DNA of 64,000 nt from Mesorhizobium sp. WSM4904 (GCF_029674545.1 NZ_CP121354.1:3791001-3855000); one strand, 5' to 3'. Counted from the stretch's first letter, positions 19,310-29,738 are shown. The notes: generated by a model from the sequence alone, not told the origin. Made by a program: numbers and translations.

Positions 19310-21067
19310 ATGAATATCTTCGCCGATTTCAACGCGCGGATCGTAAAAGCTGTCGAAGCTCTTGATCTGAAAGACAAGGATGGCGCGTCGCCGGATCTGT
19401 CGCGCATCGCGGTCGAGCCGCCGCGCGATGCGAGCCATGGCGATCTCGCCACCAATGCGGCGATGGTGCTGGCGAAGCCCACCGGCCAGAACCCGCGCGT
19501 GCTGGCGGAAAAGCTGGCCGAGGCCCTGCGCGCCGATGCCGACATCGCATCGGCCGACATCGCCGGCCCGGGCTTCGTCAATCTCAGGCTGAAGGACGGG
19601 TTCTGGCAGGCGCATCTCGCGGTGCTGCTCGGCGAGGGGCGCAATTATGGCCGCTCGAAGATCGGCGGCGGCCGCAAGGCCAATGTCGAGTATGTCTCTG
19701 CCAATCCCACCGGCCCGATGCATGTCGGGCATTGCCGTGGCGCCGTCGTCGGCGACACTTTGGCCAATCTGATGGCCTTCGCCGGCTACGACGTGACCAA
19801 GGAATACGTCATCAACGACGCCGGCTCGCAGATCGACGTGCTTGGGCGCTCGGCGATGCTGCGTTATCGCGAGGCGCTTGGCGAAAACATCGGCGAAATC
19901 CCGGCCGGTCTCTATCCCGGCGACTATCTGGTCCCTGTCGGCCAGGCGCTGGCCGAGGAGTTCGGCCTCGGACTGCTGGAGATGCCGGAAGAGGAAGCGC
20001 TGGCGATCGTCAAGGACCGCACGGTCGACGCGATGATGGCGATGATCCGCGAGGATCTGGCGCTGCTCAACGTGCATCACGACGTGTTCTTCTCCGAGCG
20101 CACGCTGCATGCCGACAACGCCAAGAAGATCCGGGCGGCGATCGCCGACCTGACGCTCAAAGGGCATATCTACAAGGGCAAGCTGCCGCCGCCCAAGGGC
20201 GAGAAGCCGGACGATTGGGAAGACCGCGAGCAGACGCTGTTCCGCTCGACCGCCGTCGGTGACGACATGGACCGAGCTCTGGTGAAGTCGGACGGCTCGT
20301 TCACCTATTTCGCGGCCGACGTCGCCTATCTCAAGGACAAGGTCGAGCGCGGCTTCGTCGATCTGATCTATGTGCTCGGCGCCGACCATGGCGGCTACGT
20401 CAAGCGGCTGGAGGCGCTGGCGCGCGCGGTCGCCGGCGACACGGTGAAGCTCACGGTGCTGCTCTGCCAACTGGTGAAGCTGTTCCGCGACGGCGAACCG
20501 GTCAGGATGTCGAAACGGTCGGGCGATTTCGTCACGCTGCGCGACGTGGTGGAAGAGGTCGGCCGCGACCCGATCCGCTTCATGATGCTCTACCGGAAGA
20601 ACGATGCGCCGCTCGATTTCGACTTCGCCAAGGTCACCGAGCAGTCCAAGGACAATCCGGTGTTCTACGTGCAGTACGCCTCGGCGCGCTGCCACTCTGT
20701 GTTCCGCCAGGCGAGCGAGCAACTGGGCGAGGCGAATTTCGACCGAAACCGGCTCGTGGCCTCCGTCGCGTCGCTGACGGATGAGGGCGAAATCGGCCTG
20801 ATCCGGAAGCTGGCTGAATATCCACGGCTAATCGAATCCGCGGCACTTGCATTGGAGCCGCACCGGCTGGCATTCTACCTTTACGATCTGGCTTCCAGCT
20901 TCCACGCACACTGGAATCGGGGCACCGACAACCCAGACTTACGTTTTGTTAAGGTTAACGATCCACAATTGACGTATGCCAGACTAGGGCTGGTGCAGGC
21001 TGTTTCGGATGTTTTGACCTCCGGCCTGACGCTGATAGGAGCTGATGCGCCTACCGAAATGCGTTAG
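19310..21067 (+). CDS. argS: Arginyl-tRNA synthetase
   Basis: 585 residues. N-terminal Add-1 tRNA-binding domain (residues 1-100), HIGH-type motif HVGH within [15 protein letters not shown] (about residue 140), then the catalytic core with [11 protein letters not shown] in place of canonical KMSKS, and the C-terminal DALR anticodon domain ending [13 protein letters not shown]. It charges tRNA-Arg and, like all ArgRS, needs tRNA for adenylate formation. It opens the conserved block argS-SPOR-nagZ-scpA-scpB-tat. Confidence 0.97.
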   Translation: MNIFADFNARIVKAVEALDLKDKDGASPDLSRIAVEPPRDASHGDLATNAAMVLAKPTGQNPRVLAEKLAEALRADADIASADIAGPGFVNLRLKDGFWQAHLAVLLGEGRNYGRSKIGGGRKANVEYVSANPTGPMHVGHCRGAVVGDTLANLMAFAGYDVTKEYVINDAGSQIDVLGRSAMLRYREALGENIGEIPAGLYPGDYLVPVGQALAEEFGLGLLEMPEEEALAIVKDRTVDAMMAMIREDLALLNVHHDVFFSERTLHADNAKKIRAAIADLTLKGHIYKGKLPPPKGEKPDDWEDREQTLFRSTAVGDDMDRALVKSDGSFTYFAADVAYLKDKVERGFVDLIYVLGADHGGYVKRLEALARAVAGDTVKLTVLLCQLVKLFRDGEPVRMSKRSGDFVTLRDVVEEVGRDPIRFMMLYRKNDAPLDFDFAKVTEQSKDNPVFYVQYASARCHSVFRQASEQLGEANFDRNRLVASVASLTDEGEIGLIRKLAEYPRLIESAALALEPHRLAFYLYDLASSFHAHWNRGTDNPDLRFVKVNDPQLTYARLGLVQAVSDVLTSGLTLIGADAPTEMR

Positions 21068-21169
21068 GTTTGACTAAAAAACCTGTCACCTTTTGCCCAC
21101 ATTGCGCTGGTAGGGCCAACCCTGCGCGACGTCCATGGCGTCCGACTGTGTGCGAGTTTGGGAACAATA

Positions 21170-24100
21170 ATGGCAGACAGAACCCAGCTGAAAGTAGCCG
21201 AAAACAACCACATCGCTGACGACGATCCGTTCGCGGAACTGACCCGGATCATGGGTTTCGACCCGCGTCAGCCGGTCAGGCCGCAGACGCCGGCGGTCGC
21301 GAAGGCTGCGCCGGCAAACCAGGCTGCGGAAGACACAGATTTCGACATCGACCTCGAAAAGGAGCTGATGGGCGAATTCGACGTTGCCGAGGAAAGCGCG
21401 CCGGTCGCGCAACAGGCGGTCCAGCACGAGCCGGCTTACGACGCCGCCACCGCCGCTCTCACCGACGACGAGCTTGCCGCTTCTTTCGAGCAGGACTTCG
21501 TCTTTGACGACGCGGCCGATCACGCCCACTTTGCCGCGCCCCGCGCGCCGGAGCCTGCCGCCCACATTGACTTCGACGATGATTTCGACAAGGCGGTCGC
21601 GGGCTCCTTGGAAGTCTCGCCTCTTGAGGACGAAGTCTCGCCTCTTGAGGACGAGGTTTCGCCTCTTGAGGAAGATCTTTCCATCGACCAGGAAATGGCA
21701 GCCTCGCTGGATGACGGCTTCCGGTCCGGCCATCACGAGGCCGATGCGGGCCACGGCGCCACCGCGGCAGTCGAGCCTGCGGCCGAGGCGGCATTCGATG
21801 CCGATTTCGACAACGCGGTCCAGATGTCGCTCGAGGACGAGCTGGCGTTCGATGACCGCGAGATCGAGCAGACCGGGTCCGCTGACGTTCAACCGGTCGA
21901 AGCTCACGCCGCCGACCAGCCGATCGCCGCTGAGGATTTCGACAGCCAATTCGATCAGGCGCAGTTTGATCAGGAAATGGCCGATGTCGACACGGATTTC
22001 GATCAGCCGCACGACCTGACCCTGGAACGGGAATTGTCGGTCGAGAACGAGCAGCCACAGGCTGTCGATGACGAGCAGCCGCAGGCTGTCTCGAACGAGC
22101 AGCCGCAGGCTGTCGAAGCACCTGTGGAGACAGCGCGTTTCGCCGCCGATCCCGAGCCCGTTGCCGATATCGAGCCCGTTGCCGATCACGAAGCAGCGGC
22201 GGAACAGGTCATCGAAGACGATTTCGAGCTCAGCTTCCGTGACGCCCTTGCCGAGGAGCCGGAAGTCCCCGCCACTAATCCTGAACCGGTCGCCGATCAC
22301 CAGACCGCAACCGATCAGGCCTTCGAAGACGACTTCGAACTCAACTTCGGTGACGCTCTTGCCGAGGAGCCGGAAGTTTCCGCAGTCGGGCCCGTCGCGG
22401 CTGAGCCGTCATTCGAGGATCCTGCTCCGGCCGTCGCGGCCCTGGTTCCGCCGGTCGCCGCAGTCGAACCGGCCAAGCCGGTTGCCGCCTCTGCCGAGCG
22501 AAGCCTGGAAGACGAGCTCAATGCGCTGCTCGGCGCCATGACCGCGCGGCCTATCCCGGTTGCGCCTGTTCCGGCCGCCCCCGCTCCAGTCGTCAAGGAA
22601 CCCGCTCCGGCACCGCAACCGGCCAGCCACGCCGGCCCGCAGGCTGCCGTCGCCGACGATCTCGACTGGGACCTCGATGAGCACGAGCCGGCGCGCGACG
22701 AGCAGACCGCCCGGCCTGCCGATCTCGATGGGCTGCTCGCCGGCGAACTCGACCAGCAGGGCTTCGAAGACACGGCGGTCGAACAGAATGCCGAGCCGAG
22801 CATCGATTTCGACGACGAGGCATTCGATGCCGCCTTCGCCAAGGGCATAGAGCAGGACGCGCCGGTCGCGCCCGCCGAGCCGGACCGGTCGTGGAGCCGC
22901 GTGACGCCGGTCGCCGCGCCGGCGCAAGCGTCGTTCGCGCCGCAACCGCAGACGGCTTCATCGCCGCAGATCGCGGCTCCCGCCTATCGCGACGAGCCGG
23001 TGAAAGACTATTTCGCCTACGCCAAACCCGCTTCGTCGCCGCAGATGGCAGCGCCTGCCTATCGCGACGAGCCGGCGAAGGACTACACCGCTTACGCCAA
23101 GCCAGCCTCGGCGCCGCAGCCTCGCCATCAGGAGGAAATGCCCGATGTCGAGACCGTCGACGTGCCGGAGCGCGTCGTGGCGCTGGCCGACGATCTCGAT
23201 ATCCCGGAACTCAGCTTCGAGGAAGATCAGCCGGCGGCACCCGCCTATGATGATCTCGATGCCGAGTTTGCGGGCCTGCTCAACGAGATGAACGCGACCG
23301 AGATCGCAGCGGCTCCGGTGCAGAGCCGGGGTTATGACGACGATTCCTACAATACCGGATTCAAGGCCGGCTACGATCGTCGCGAGTTGCGTGCGGAGAC
23401 GACCGCCGCTCCGGCGGCTGCGTCCCATGCCGCGGCCGCGAGCGAGTTCGATGCCGATGATTTGCCCGGCAGCCGTCCGGTTTCGCAGGCTGACGACTTT
23501 GCAGTCGACGAGCTCGACTACGATCCCGAGCTCGATGAGGCTATGACCGTGCCGGGCTTTGCCGAGCGCGAAGCCGCAAAGCCGCGCAGCCGCGGCTTCA
23601 TGGTCGCCGCGCTCGTCGGTGCCGCGGTGATTGCCGGCGGTCTCGGTGCTCTTGCCTTCTCCTTCGGCGGCAAGGGCGGCGGCGAGGCGCCCGTGATCGT
23701 CAAGGCCGACAATTCGCCGATCAAGGTCAAGCCGGACAATCCGGGTGGCGCCGTGGTGCCGAACCAGGACAACAAGGTCTATGACGCCGTGGCCAAGGGT
23801 GGTGCGGCCAAGCCCGCCGAGCCGGTGCAGCAGAAACTGGTGACAAACGTCGAGGAGCCGATCGACGTGGCGTCCAAGGAGCCGCCGCAGAGCCGGATCG
23901 TCGACCTTTCGCCTGATGACACCGATGCAGCGCCGGGCACGGACGCAGCGGGCAATGCGAACGCGGCTGCGCCGGCTCCGCAGGTGGTTGCACCGGCTCC
24001 GGACGCAGTTGCGCCGGCTCCGGACGCAGTTGCGCCGGCTCCGGACGCAGTTGCGCCGGCTCCGAACACAGTGACGCCAGTTGGTGCGCAAGCGGATGCG

Positions 24101-24844
24101 CCCAAGAGCGCCCAGCCGGCTGCTCCGGCGCCGAAGTCGGAGGACCGCATCGCGCAGGTGCTGCAGGAGGCCGACAAAGGGACCAGCAACGATGTCGTCG
24201 CCGTTGCGCCGCGCAAGGTCAAGACCATGATGGTGAAGCCTGATGGCTCGCTGGTTCCGCACGAGGATCCGGCTCCCGTCGCGCCGAAAGTCGCGGCGAC
24301 CGAACCAGCCGATCCGGTGCCGCAGCGCGTGGCTCCGGCAGGGCAGGGCGACGCCCAGCCTACGGGAACCGTCACGCCGGCGACCGATCAGACAGCCGAT
24401 CAGGTCGATTCCGGTCAGGACGAGACCGCCAAGCCGGCGAAACCCGCTGCCGCGCCGAAGGCCGAGGCCAAGGCTCAGTCGACCAACACGCCGGCGAAGG
24501 TGCCGGTGGCGCCGCCGCGCCCGTCCGACCAGCCGGTCGACATTGTCGGCGAGGTCAAGCCCGACAAGGTCGCCTCCATCGATCCTGCTGCTGCAGGCGG
24601 TGGCTCGTGGTCGATGCAGGTCGCCTCGCAGCCGACGGTTGAAAGCGCCCAGTCGACCTATCAGGACCTGCAGCGCCGCTACGGCAGCGTGCTTTCCGGG
24701 CACAAGGCCAACATCGTCAAGGCGGAGATCGCTGGCAAGGGCACGTTCTACCGCGTCCGCGTTCCGGCGCAGTCACGCAATGACGCGATCAACCTGTGCA
24801 CCAGCTACAAGGCGGCCGGCGGTACCTGCTTCGTCTCACGCTGA
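21170..24844 (+). CDS. Large SPOR-domain protein with long acidic cytoplasmic region
   Basis: 1224 residues from the ATG at 21170. Residues 1-800 are acidic, Pro/Ala-rich and probably disordered, with short tandem repeats (EVSPLED x3 near 150-170; EQPQAV x3 near 290-315; a ~40-residue unit with DDFEL..DALAEEPEV x2) and a YRDEP/YAKPAS unit x2. One transmembrane helix (FMVAALVGAAVIAGGLGALA) lies near 810-830. A periplasmic Pro/Ala linker contains VAPAPDA repeats, and a SPOR domain occupies about 1147-1224 (WSMQVASQPTVESAQ...GTFYRVRVPAQS). SPOR domains bind denuded glycan at the septum, so an FtsN-like division role is likely. A terminator follows at 24861. Confidence 0.9.
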   Translation: MADRTQLKVAENNHIADDDPFAELTRIMGFDPRQPVRPQTPAVAKAAPANQAAEDTDFDIDLEKELMGEFDVAEESAPVAQQAVQHEPAYDAATAALTDDELAASFEQDFVFDDAADHAHFAAPRAPEPAAHIDFDDDFDKAVAGSLEVSPLEDEVSPLEDEVSPLEEDLSIDQEMAASLDDGFRSGHHEADAGHGATAAVEPAAEAAFDADFDNAVQMSLEDELAFDDREIEQTGSADVQPVEAHAADQPIAAEDFDSQFDQAQFDQEMADVDTDFDQPHDLTLERELSVENEQPQAVDDEQPQAVSNEQPQAVEAPVETARFAADPEPVADIEPVADHEAAAEQVIEDDFELSFRDALAEEPEVPATNPEPVADHQTATDQAFEDDFELNFGDALAEEPEVSAVGPVAAEPSFEDPAPAVAALVPPVAAVEPAKPVAASAERSLEDELNALLGAMTARPIPVAPVPAAPAPVVKEPAPAPQPASHAGPQAAVADDLDWDLDEHEPARDEQTARPADLDGLLAGELDQQGFEDTAVEQNAEPSIDFDDEAFDAAFAKGIEQDAPVAPAEPDRSWSRVTPVAAPAQASFAPQPQTASSPQIAAPAYRDEPVKDYFAYAKPASSPQMAAPAYRDEPAKDYTAYAKPASAPQPRHQEEMPDVETVDVPERVVALADDLDIPELSFEEDQPAAPAYDDLDAEFAGLLNEMNATEIAAAPVQSRGYDDDSYNTGFKAGYDRRELRAETTAAPAAASHAAAASEFDADDLPGSRPVSQADDFAVDELDYDPELDEAMTVPGFAEREAAKPRSRGFMVAALVGAAVIAGGLGALAFSFGGKGGGEAPVIVKADNSPIKVKPDNPGGAVVPNQDNKVYDAVAKGGAAKPAEPVQQKLVTNVEEPIDVASKEPPQSRIVDLSPDDTDAAPGTDAAGNANAAAPAPQVVAPAPDAVAPAPDAVAPAPDAVAPAPNTVTPVGAQADAPKSAQPAAPAPKSEDRIAQVLQEADKGTSNDVVAVAPRKVKTMMVKPDGSLVPHEDPAPVAPKVAATEPADPVPQRVAPAGQGDAQPTGTVTPATDQTADQVDSGQDETAKPAKPAAAPKAEAKAQSTNTPAKVPVAPPRPSDQPVDIVGEVKPDKVASIDPAAAGGGSWSMQVASQPTVESAQSTYQDLQRRYGSVLSGHKANIVKAEIAGKGTFYRVRVPAQSRNDAINLCTSYKAAGGTCFVSR

Positions 24845-24860
24845 CCGTTCGAACATCTCA

Positions 24861-24896
24861 AAGCCGGCGCCGCCGCAAGGTCGCGCCGGCCTTTCG
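24861..24896 (+). terminator. Terminator after the SPOR gene
   Basis: GCCGGCGC / GCGCCGGC stem with a 12-nt loop followed by CTTT. The T-run is short, so termination may be partial. Confidence 0.6.
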
Positions 24897-24976
24897 TTGT
24901 GGACGGCTCACGGCTTGCGGGCGCCGTCAGGCAGGGGTGATTCCCTTTGCTTGGCCAAAGCTTTAAGGTTTCATTC

Positions 24977-25996
24977 ATGACCGAATCAAAATCCATGATC
25001 CTCGGCTGCGCCGGGAAATCCCTCACTGAAGAGGAAATCCGCTTCTATCGCGATGAACGGCCATGGGGCTTCATCCTGTTTGCCCGCAACATCGGTGAGA
25101 CTGGGCAGATCCGCGACCTGGTCGCCTCGATGCGCGACTGCGTCGGGCGTCCGGATGCCCCGGTCTTCATCGACCAGGAAGGCGGCCGGGTGCAGAGGCT
25201 GCGTCCGCCGCTGGCGCCCAATTATCCCGCCGGCGGCGCGCTCGGCGCCCTTTGGCGCGACGACCGCGAGGCCGGCCGCCGCGCCGCTTGGCTCTTGGCG
25301 CGGCTGCATGCCTTCGATCTGCTGCGCCACGGGATCACTGCCGATTGCCTGCCGGTGCTCGATGTGCCGGTCGAAGGTGCCTCCGACGTCATCGGCGCGC
25401 GTGCCTATGGCAGGGAGCCCGAGGCCGTGATCGAGCTTGGCCGGGCTTCGGCCGAAGGCTTGATGTCGGGCGGCGTCCTGCCGGTCATGAAGCATATTCC
25501 CGGCCACGGCCGTGCCTTCGCCGATACGCATTTCGCGCTGCCGACGGTCGATACGCCGCTTGCCGAATTGCGGGGACATGATTTCGCCCCGTTCAAGGCG
25601 CTCAACCATCTGCCGATGGCGATGACGGCGCATGTCGTCTACAGCGCCGTCGACCCGGACAATCCGGCAACGACCTCGGCCAAGGTCGTCAACGAGGTGA
25701 TCCGCGGCGAGATCGGCTTCGACGGGCTCTTGATGAGCGACGACACGTCGATGAAGGCACTTTCTGGGGATTTCCCGACAAAGGCGGCCGCGATCCTTGC
25801 GGCCGGCGTCGATCTCGTCCTTCACTGCAACGGCGTTTTCGAGGAAATGTCAGGGATCGCGTCGCGCACGACGGCGCTCGAGGGCAAGTCCCTGGCGAGA
25901 GCGGAGCGGGCGCTGACCTATATCAAGAGCCGCGACGTCGCCGACGAAACCGCGATACGCGCGGAATTCGCCACCTATTTCGAAGCGGTGGCCTGA
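24977..25996 (+). CDS. nagZ: Beta-N-acetylhexosaminidase (GH3)
   Basis: 339 residues, family GH3. The signature KHIPGHGRAFADTHFALP (near residues 172-190) carries the His of the catalytic dyad, and SDDTSMKAL (near 254) holds the catalytic Asp nucleophile. DQEGGRVQRLRPP marks substrate binding. NagZ is a cytoplasmic enzyme that removes GlcNAc from anhydro-muropeptides during peptidoglycan recycling. The start at 24977 (MTESKSMILGCAGKSLT) matches the family. The frame upstream overlaps the terminator region. Confidence 0.95.
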   Translation: MTESKSMILGCAGKSLTEEEIRFYRDERPWGFILFARNIGETGQIRDLVASMRDCVGRPDAPVFIDQEGGRVQRLRPPLAPNYPAGGALGALWRDDREAGRRAAWLLARLHAFDLLRHGITADCLPVLDVPVEGASDVIGARAYGREPEAVIELGRASAEGLMSGGVLPVMKHIPGHGRAFADTHFALPTVDTPLAELRGHDFAPFKALNHLPMAMTAHVVYSAVDPDNPATTSAKVVNEVIRGEIGFDGLLMSDDTSMKALSGDFPTKAAAILAAGVDLVLHCNGVFEEMSGIASRTTALEGKSLARAERALTYIKSRDVADETAIRAEFATYFEAVA

Positions 25997-26016
25997 ACCG
26001 AAGGAAAGAAAGGCAA

Positions 26017-26859
26017 GTGGCGGAGACATTGGACAGCAAGGCCGCGAAGGCCGCACCGATGGACCGTCTGTGGGCCGAGAACGACGATTCACGTCTGACC
26101 GGCGATCCTTCTCTGGTGGTCGACGTGGCCGGCTTCGAGGGCCCACTCGATCTTCTGCTGCATCTTGCCCGCAACCAGAAGGTCGATCTGGCACGCATTT
26201 CCATCCTGGCGTTGGCCGAGCAGTATCTGGCCTTCATCGAGAAGGTGAGGGTGCTCAGACTGGAGCTCGCCGCCGACTACCTGGTGATGGCGGCATGGCT
26301 CGCCTTCCTCAAGTCGAAGCTCTTGATCCCGAAACAGCCGGGCGAAGAGGGTGAGAGCGGCGAGGAACTGGCGGCGGTGCTGCAGTTCCGGCTGAAGCGG
26401 CTGGAAGCGATGCGCGATGCCGCCGCGAGGCTGGTCAACCGCAACCGGCTCGGTCGCGACGTCTTCGCGCGCGGCATGCCGGAAATGGTGATCATCGAGA
26501 AGCGCAACGCCTATTCGGCCTCGCTCTACGATCTTCTGACCGCCTATGCGCAGCAGCGCCAGCGGCAGGCGATCAACAACGTGACGATCGCCCGGCGCGC
26601 CGTCTGGTCCTTGAAGGACGCGCGCGAAGTGCTGGCGCGGCTGGTCGGGACGGTCGGCGACTGGACGGCGCTCGACAGCTTCCTGATCCAATATCTGGCG
26701 GCGCCGGAGGAGAGGCGCACGGCGGTCGCCAGTTCCTTTGCCGCGACGCTCGAAATGGTGCGCGAAGGCAAACTGGAAGTGCGGCAGGATCAGGTTTTCG
26801 CGCCGATCTATCTGCGCGGCCGCGCACAAGGGGTCAAGGCAGTCGAGGTGGCATCATGA
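26017..26859 (+). CDS. scpA: Segregation and condensation protein A
   Basis: 280 residues with a GTG start at 26017 preceded by AAGGAAAG. The kleisin N-terminus GFEGPLDLLLHLARNQKVDLARISI is diagnostic; the C-terminal winged-helix part binds Smc. ScpA bridges Smc heads in the Smc-ScpAB condensin that compacts and segregates the chromosome. The stop overlaps the scpB start by 4 bp (ATGA), so the two are translationally coupled. Confidence 0.95.
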   Translation: MAETLDSKAAKAAPMDRLWAENDDSRLTGDPSLVVDVAGFEGPLDLLLHLARNQKVDLARISILALAEQYLAFIEKVRVLRLELAADYLVMAAWLAFLKSKLLIPKQPGEEGESGEELAAVLQFRLKRLEAMRDAAARLVNRNRLGRDVFARGMPEMVIIEKRNAYSASLYDLLTAYAQQRQRQAINNVTIARRAVWSLKDAREVLARLVGTVGDWTALDSFLIQYLAAPEERRTAVASSFAATLEMVREGKLEVRQDQVFAPIYLRGRAQGVKAVEVAS

Positions 26860-27611
26860 GCGAGCGCGCCAACGCTTCGGTCATTCCGTTCAAGGTCGAG
26901 GACGAGCCGGAAGACGAGATGGCCGAACAGGGTTCTATCGAGAACCCCGCCGAGCGGCTGCAGTTGTCGGAAGCCGTCCGCATGGCCGAGGCGATCATCT
27001 TCGCCAGCGCCGAGCCGGTCAGCGAAAGGCAATTGGCGGCGCGCCTGCCCGAGGGCGTCAACATAGCGGCGGCAATGGCCGATCTCCAGGAAATCTATGC
27101 CAAGCGCGGGGTGAACCTGGTGCGGGTCGGCGACGCCTGGGCATTCCGGACCGCCGGCGATCTCGCCTTCCTGATGAGCAGGGACTCGGTCCAGCAGAGA
27201 AAACTTTCGCGCGCGGCGCTCGAGGTGCTGGCGATCATCGCCTACCACCAGCCGGTCACCCGCGCCGAGATCGAGGACATCAGGGGCGTCGAGACCTCCA
27301 AGGGCACGCTGGACACGCTGCTGGAAACGGAGTGGGTCAGGATGCGTGGCCGTCGCCGCACGCCCGGCCGCCCTGTTACCTATGGCACCACCGATGCCTT
27401 CCTCGACCATTTCGCACTGGAGGAAATCCGCGACCTGCCCGGCATGGAAGAGTTGAAGGGCGCCGGGCTCCTGTCGACGCGCATGCCCTCCAATTTCTCG
27501 ATCCCGATGCCGCCGGCCGATCCGGAGGCGCTTGCCGAGGACGAGGATGCCCTGACGGATATCGACCTCGAGGAGCTTGGGCTGCTCACGCCGCGCGTCA
27601 CCGAAGAGTGA
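26856..27611 (+). CDS. scpB: Segregation and condensation protein B
   Basis: 251 residues. Tandem winged-helix domains appear in LSEAVRMAEAIIFASAEPVSE and LSRAALEVLAIIAYHQPVTRAEIEDIRGV, with the closing block GRPVTYGTTDAFLDHFAL. It is the kite subunit that dimerises on ScpA. The N-terminal ~40 and C-terminal ~35 residues are acidic extensions. It follows scpA with a 4-bp overlap. Confidence 0.95.
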   Translation: MSERANASVIPFKVEDEPEDEMAEQGSIENPAERLQLSEAVRMAEAIIFASAEPVSERQLAARLPEGVNIAAAMADLQEIYAKRGVNLVRVGDAWAFRTAGDLAFLMSRDSVQQRKLSRAALEVLAIIAYHQPVTRAEIEDIRGVETSKGTLDTLLETEWVRMRGRRRTPGRPVTYGTTDAFLDHFALEEIRDLPGMEELKGAGLLSTRMPSNFSIPMPPADPEALAEDEDALTDIDLEELGLLTPRVTEE

Positions 27612-27792
27612 GCGCAAAACCGGCCGCGAATGGTCTATGGGGGAAAGCCTGCGCGGATTCGTAGCAAGGCGCTCACGCCGAAAATGCGTGACATCGGCTA
27701 GCCATTTTATCAACTTCATTGCGGTTGTGTTTGAATCCCTGAGCGAAAACGCATAGATCATCGCCGAGGGAAAACATTCGAGAGAGATTGTT

Positions 27793-28011
27793 ATGGGTTC
27801 ACTATCGATATGGCACTGGCTGATCGTTCTGGTCATCGTGCTGCTGCTGTTCGGCCGCGGCAAGCTGCCGGAGCTGATGGGCGACATGGCCAAGGGCATC
27901 AAGAGCTTCAAGAAGGGCATGGCTGACGACGATGCCGACGACAAGCGTACCGTCGAGCATCGTGCCGACGAGACCGTTTCGCCGGGCAAGGAAAAGGTCA
28001 GCAAGAGCTGA
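27793..28011 (+). CDS. tatA: Twin-arginine translocase subunit TatA
   Basis: 72 residues. One N-terminal transmembrane helix ([16 protein letters not shown]), hinge [23 protein letters not shown] with the conserved Phe-Gly and amphipathic helix, and an acidic tail. TatA oligomerises to form the size-variable pore of the Tat pathway for folded proteins. First gene of tatABC. Confidence 0.97.
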   Translation: MGSLSIWHWLIVLVIVLLLFGRGKLPELMGDMAKGIKSFKKGMADDDADDKRTVEHRADETVSPGKEKVSKS

Positions 28012-28018
28012 GCCCCAG

Positions 28019-28048
28019 GCTCTCGTTGGAACAGCTCTCGTTGGAATA
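28019..28048 (+). repeat. Tandem 15-bp duplication between tatA and tatB
   Basis: GCTCTCGTTGGAACA is followed directly by GCTCTCGTTGGAATA. A small, recent-looking duplication in the tatA-tatB spacer. Confidence 0.7.
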
Positions 28049-28055
28049 GATCGCC

Positions 28056-28769
28056 ATGTTCGAAGTCGGTTGGAGCGAACTGCTGGTGATCGCGGTCGTC
28101 ATGATCGTGGTCGTCGGGCCGAAGGATTTGCCCAACATGCTGCGCACTTTCGGCCGCACAGCGGCCAAACTGCGCGCCATGGCGGCCGATTTCCAGAAGC
28201 AGTTCAACGACGCCTTAAAGGAGGCCGAACTCGACGACGTCAAGAGTTCGGTCGACAGTCTTCGCGGCCTCAATCCGATGACCGAAATCCGCAAGCAGCT
28301 CAATCCGTTCGAGCAGGCGGCCGCTGATGTGCGGGCGGGCGTCGATACGATGATGAAGCCCAAGTCGGCCGATGCGGCGGCATCGACGCCGCAAGCGGCC
28401 GAGCCGCTCAAAAACGGCGCAACCGAAATGCCTGGCGTCAACGGGACTGAAGCGGCTGCGGCCGCGCCGATCTTTCCGGCAATGACCGACGCGGCCGTGA
28501 CCGCGCCGATTGTCGCGACGGCTACGCCCGCCCAGCCGTTGAAAAAGGCGGCGGCGCCGAAGGCGAAGGCGGCCGGTGCCGCGACGAAGGCAGCATCGAC
28601 CAAGGCTCCCGCGGCGAAGATCCCGACAAAATCCGCGCCGGCTTCGGCAAAGGCGGTAGCGCCCGCCAAGAAGATGGCGCCCAAGGCTGAAGCCAAACCC
28701 ACTGCGGCGAAGAAGCCGGCTGCAAAGAAGGTCGCCGACACCAAGAAGACGGCGGGAGCCGCCAAGTGA
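28056..28769 (+). CDS. tatB: Twin-arginine translocase subunit TatB
   Basis: 237 residues. The N-terminus MFEVGWSELLVIAVVMIVVVG gives the single membrane helix with the conserved Glu, followed by PKDLPNMLRTFGRTAAKLR. Residues 100-237 form a long Ala/Pro/Lys-rich tail, a common alphaproteobacterial extension of unknown role. TatB pairs with TatC to bind twin-arginine signal peptides. It overlaps tatC by 4 bp. Confidence 0.95.
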   Translation: MFEVGWSELLVIAVVMIVVVGPKDLPNMLRTFGRTAAKLRAMAADFQKQFNDALKEAELDDVKSSVDSLRGLNPMTEIRKQLNPFEQAAADVRAGVDTMMKPKSADAAASTPQAAEPLKNGATEMPGVNGTEAAAAAPIFPAMTDAAVTAPIVATATPAQPLKKAAAPKAKAAGAATKAASTKAPAAKIPTKSAPASAKAVAPAKKMAPKAEAKPTAAKKPAAKKVADTKKTAGAAK

Positions 28770-29629
28770 GCGTTTCGGATCAGGAAAGAGACGAGATCGA
28801 GAAATCGTCGGCACCGCTGATCGAGCACCTCATCGAGCTGCGCCGGCGGCTGATCTGGTCGCTGGGCGGCTTCTTCATCGCGTTTCTCGTCTGCTTCTTC
28901 TTCGCCAAGCGCCTGTTCAACCTTCTGGTCATCCCGTTCAAATGGGCGACGCAATGGGCCGGGCTCGACCCGCACAAGGTCGAGCTGATCTACACGGCGC
29001 CGCAGGAGTTCTTCTTCACTCAGGTGAAGCTTGCCATGTTCGGCGGCATGGTCATCGCCTTCCCGCTGATCGCCACGCAGATATACAAGTTCATCGCGCC
29101 AGGCCTCTACAAGAACGAGCGCAGCGCCTTCCTGCCGTTCCTGATCGCGTCGCCCATCCTGTTCCTGATGGGAGCCTCGCTGGTCTATTTCTTCTTCACG
29201 CCGATGGTGATGTGGTTCTTCCTCGCCATGCAGCAGGTCGGCACCAACGACCAGGTGCAGATATCGCTGCTGCCGAAGGTATCGGAATATCTCAGCCTGA
29301 TCATGACGCTGATCTTCTCCTTCGGCCTAGTGTTCCAACTGCCGGTGGTGACCAGCCTTTTGACGCGCGTCGGACTCTTGTCCTCGCGGGCACTGGCCGA
29401 GAAGCGCAAATGGGCGATCGTCATCGCCTTCGTCGTCGCCGCGGTGCTGACCCCGCCCGACCCGATGAGCCAGATCGGCCTCGCCCTTCCGACCATCGTG
29501 CTCTACGAGGTCGCCATCTTCTCCTCGCGCATGATCGAGCGCAGCCAGGAGCGTGACCGCCTGGCACGCGAGCGGCGGGAGAGCGGCGGCACGGTTGCCG
29601 ACAAGGCGCCGGACACCTCGTCAAGCTGA
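28766..29629 (+). CDS. tatC: Twin-arginine translocase subunit TatC
   Basis: 287 residues, six transmembrane helices. The conserved N-terminal HLIELRRRLIWSLGGF and the loop YTAPQEFFFTQVKLAMFGG hold the signal-peptide binding residues (Glu in PQEFF); GLVFQLPVV is the family block in helix 4. It forms the receptor complex with TatB. The C-terminal 30 residues are charged and Ser-rich. Confidence 0.97.
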   Translation: MSVSDQERDEIEKSSAPLIEHLIELRRRLIWSLGGFFIAFLVCFFFAKRLFNLLVIPFKWATQWAGLDPHKVELIYTAPQEFFFTQVKLAMFGGMVIAFPLIATQIYKFIAPGLYKNERSAFLPFLIASPILFLMGASLVYFFFTPMVMWFFLAMQQVGTNDQVQISLLPKVSEYLSLIMTLIFSFGLVFQLPVVTSLLTRVGLLSSRALAEKRKWAIVIAFVVAAVLTPPDPMSQIGLALPTIVLYEVAIFSSRMIERSQERDRLARERRESGGTVADKAPDTSSS

Positions 29630-29738
29630 GACGACGCGGCGTCGGGGCCGGAAAATAGCGGCCTCTTCGGCATGCCAGCTTGCATCGATGACGGATGCGG
29701 TTTACGCCCTCGAACCTTAGTTTGAGGACGGATCAATC

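Noticed and set aside
22958..24703. 581-codon minus-strand frame
   Set aside because: Lies opposite the SPOR gene; composition is Arg/Gly/Leu-rich as expected from GC-rich antisense DNA, and no domain is visible.
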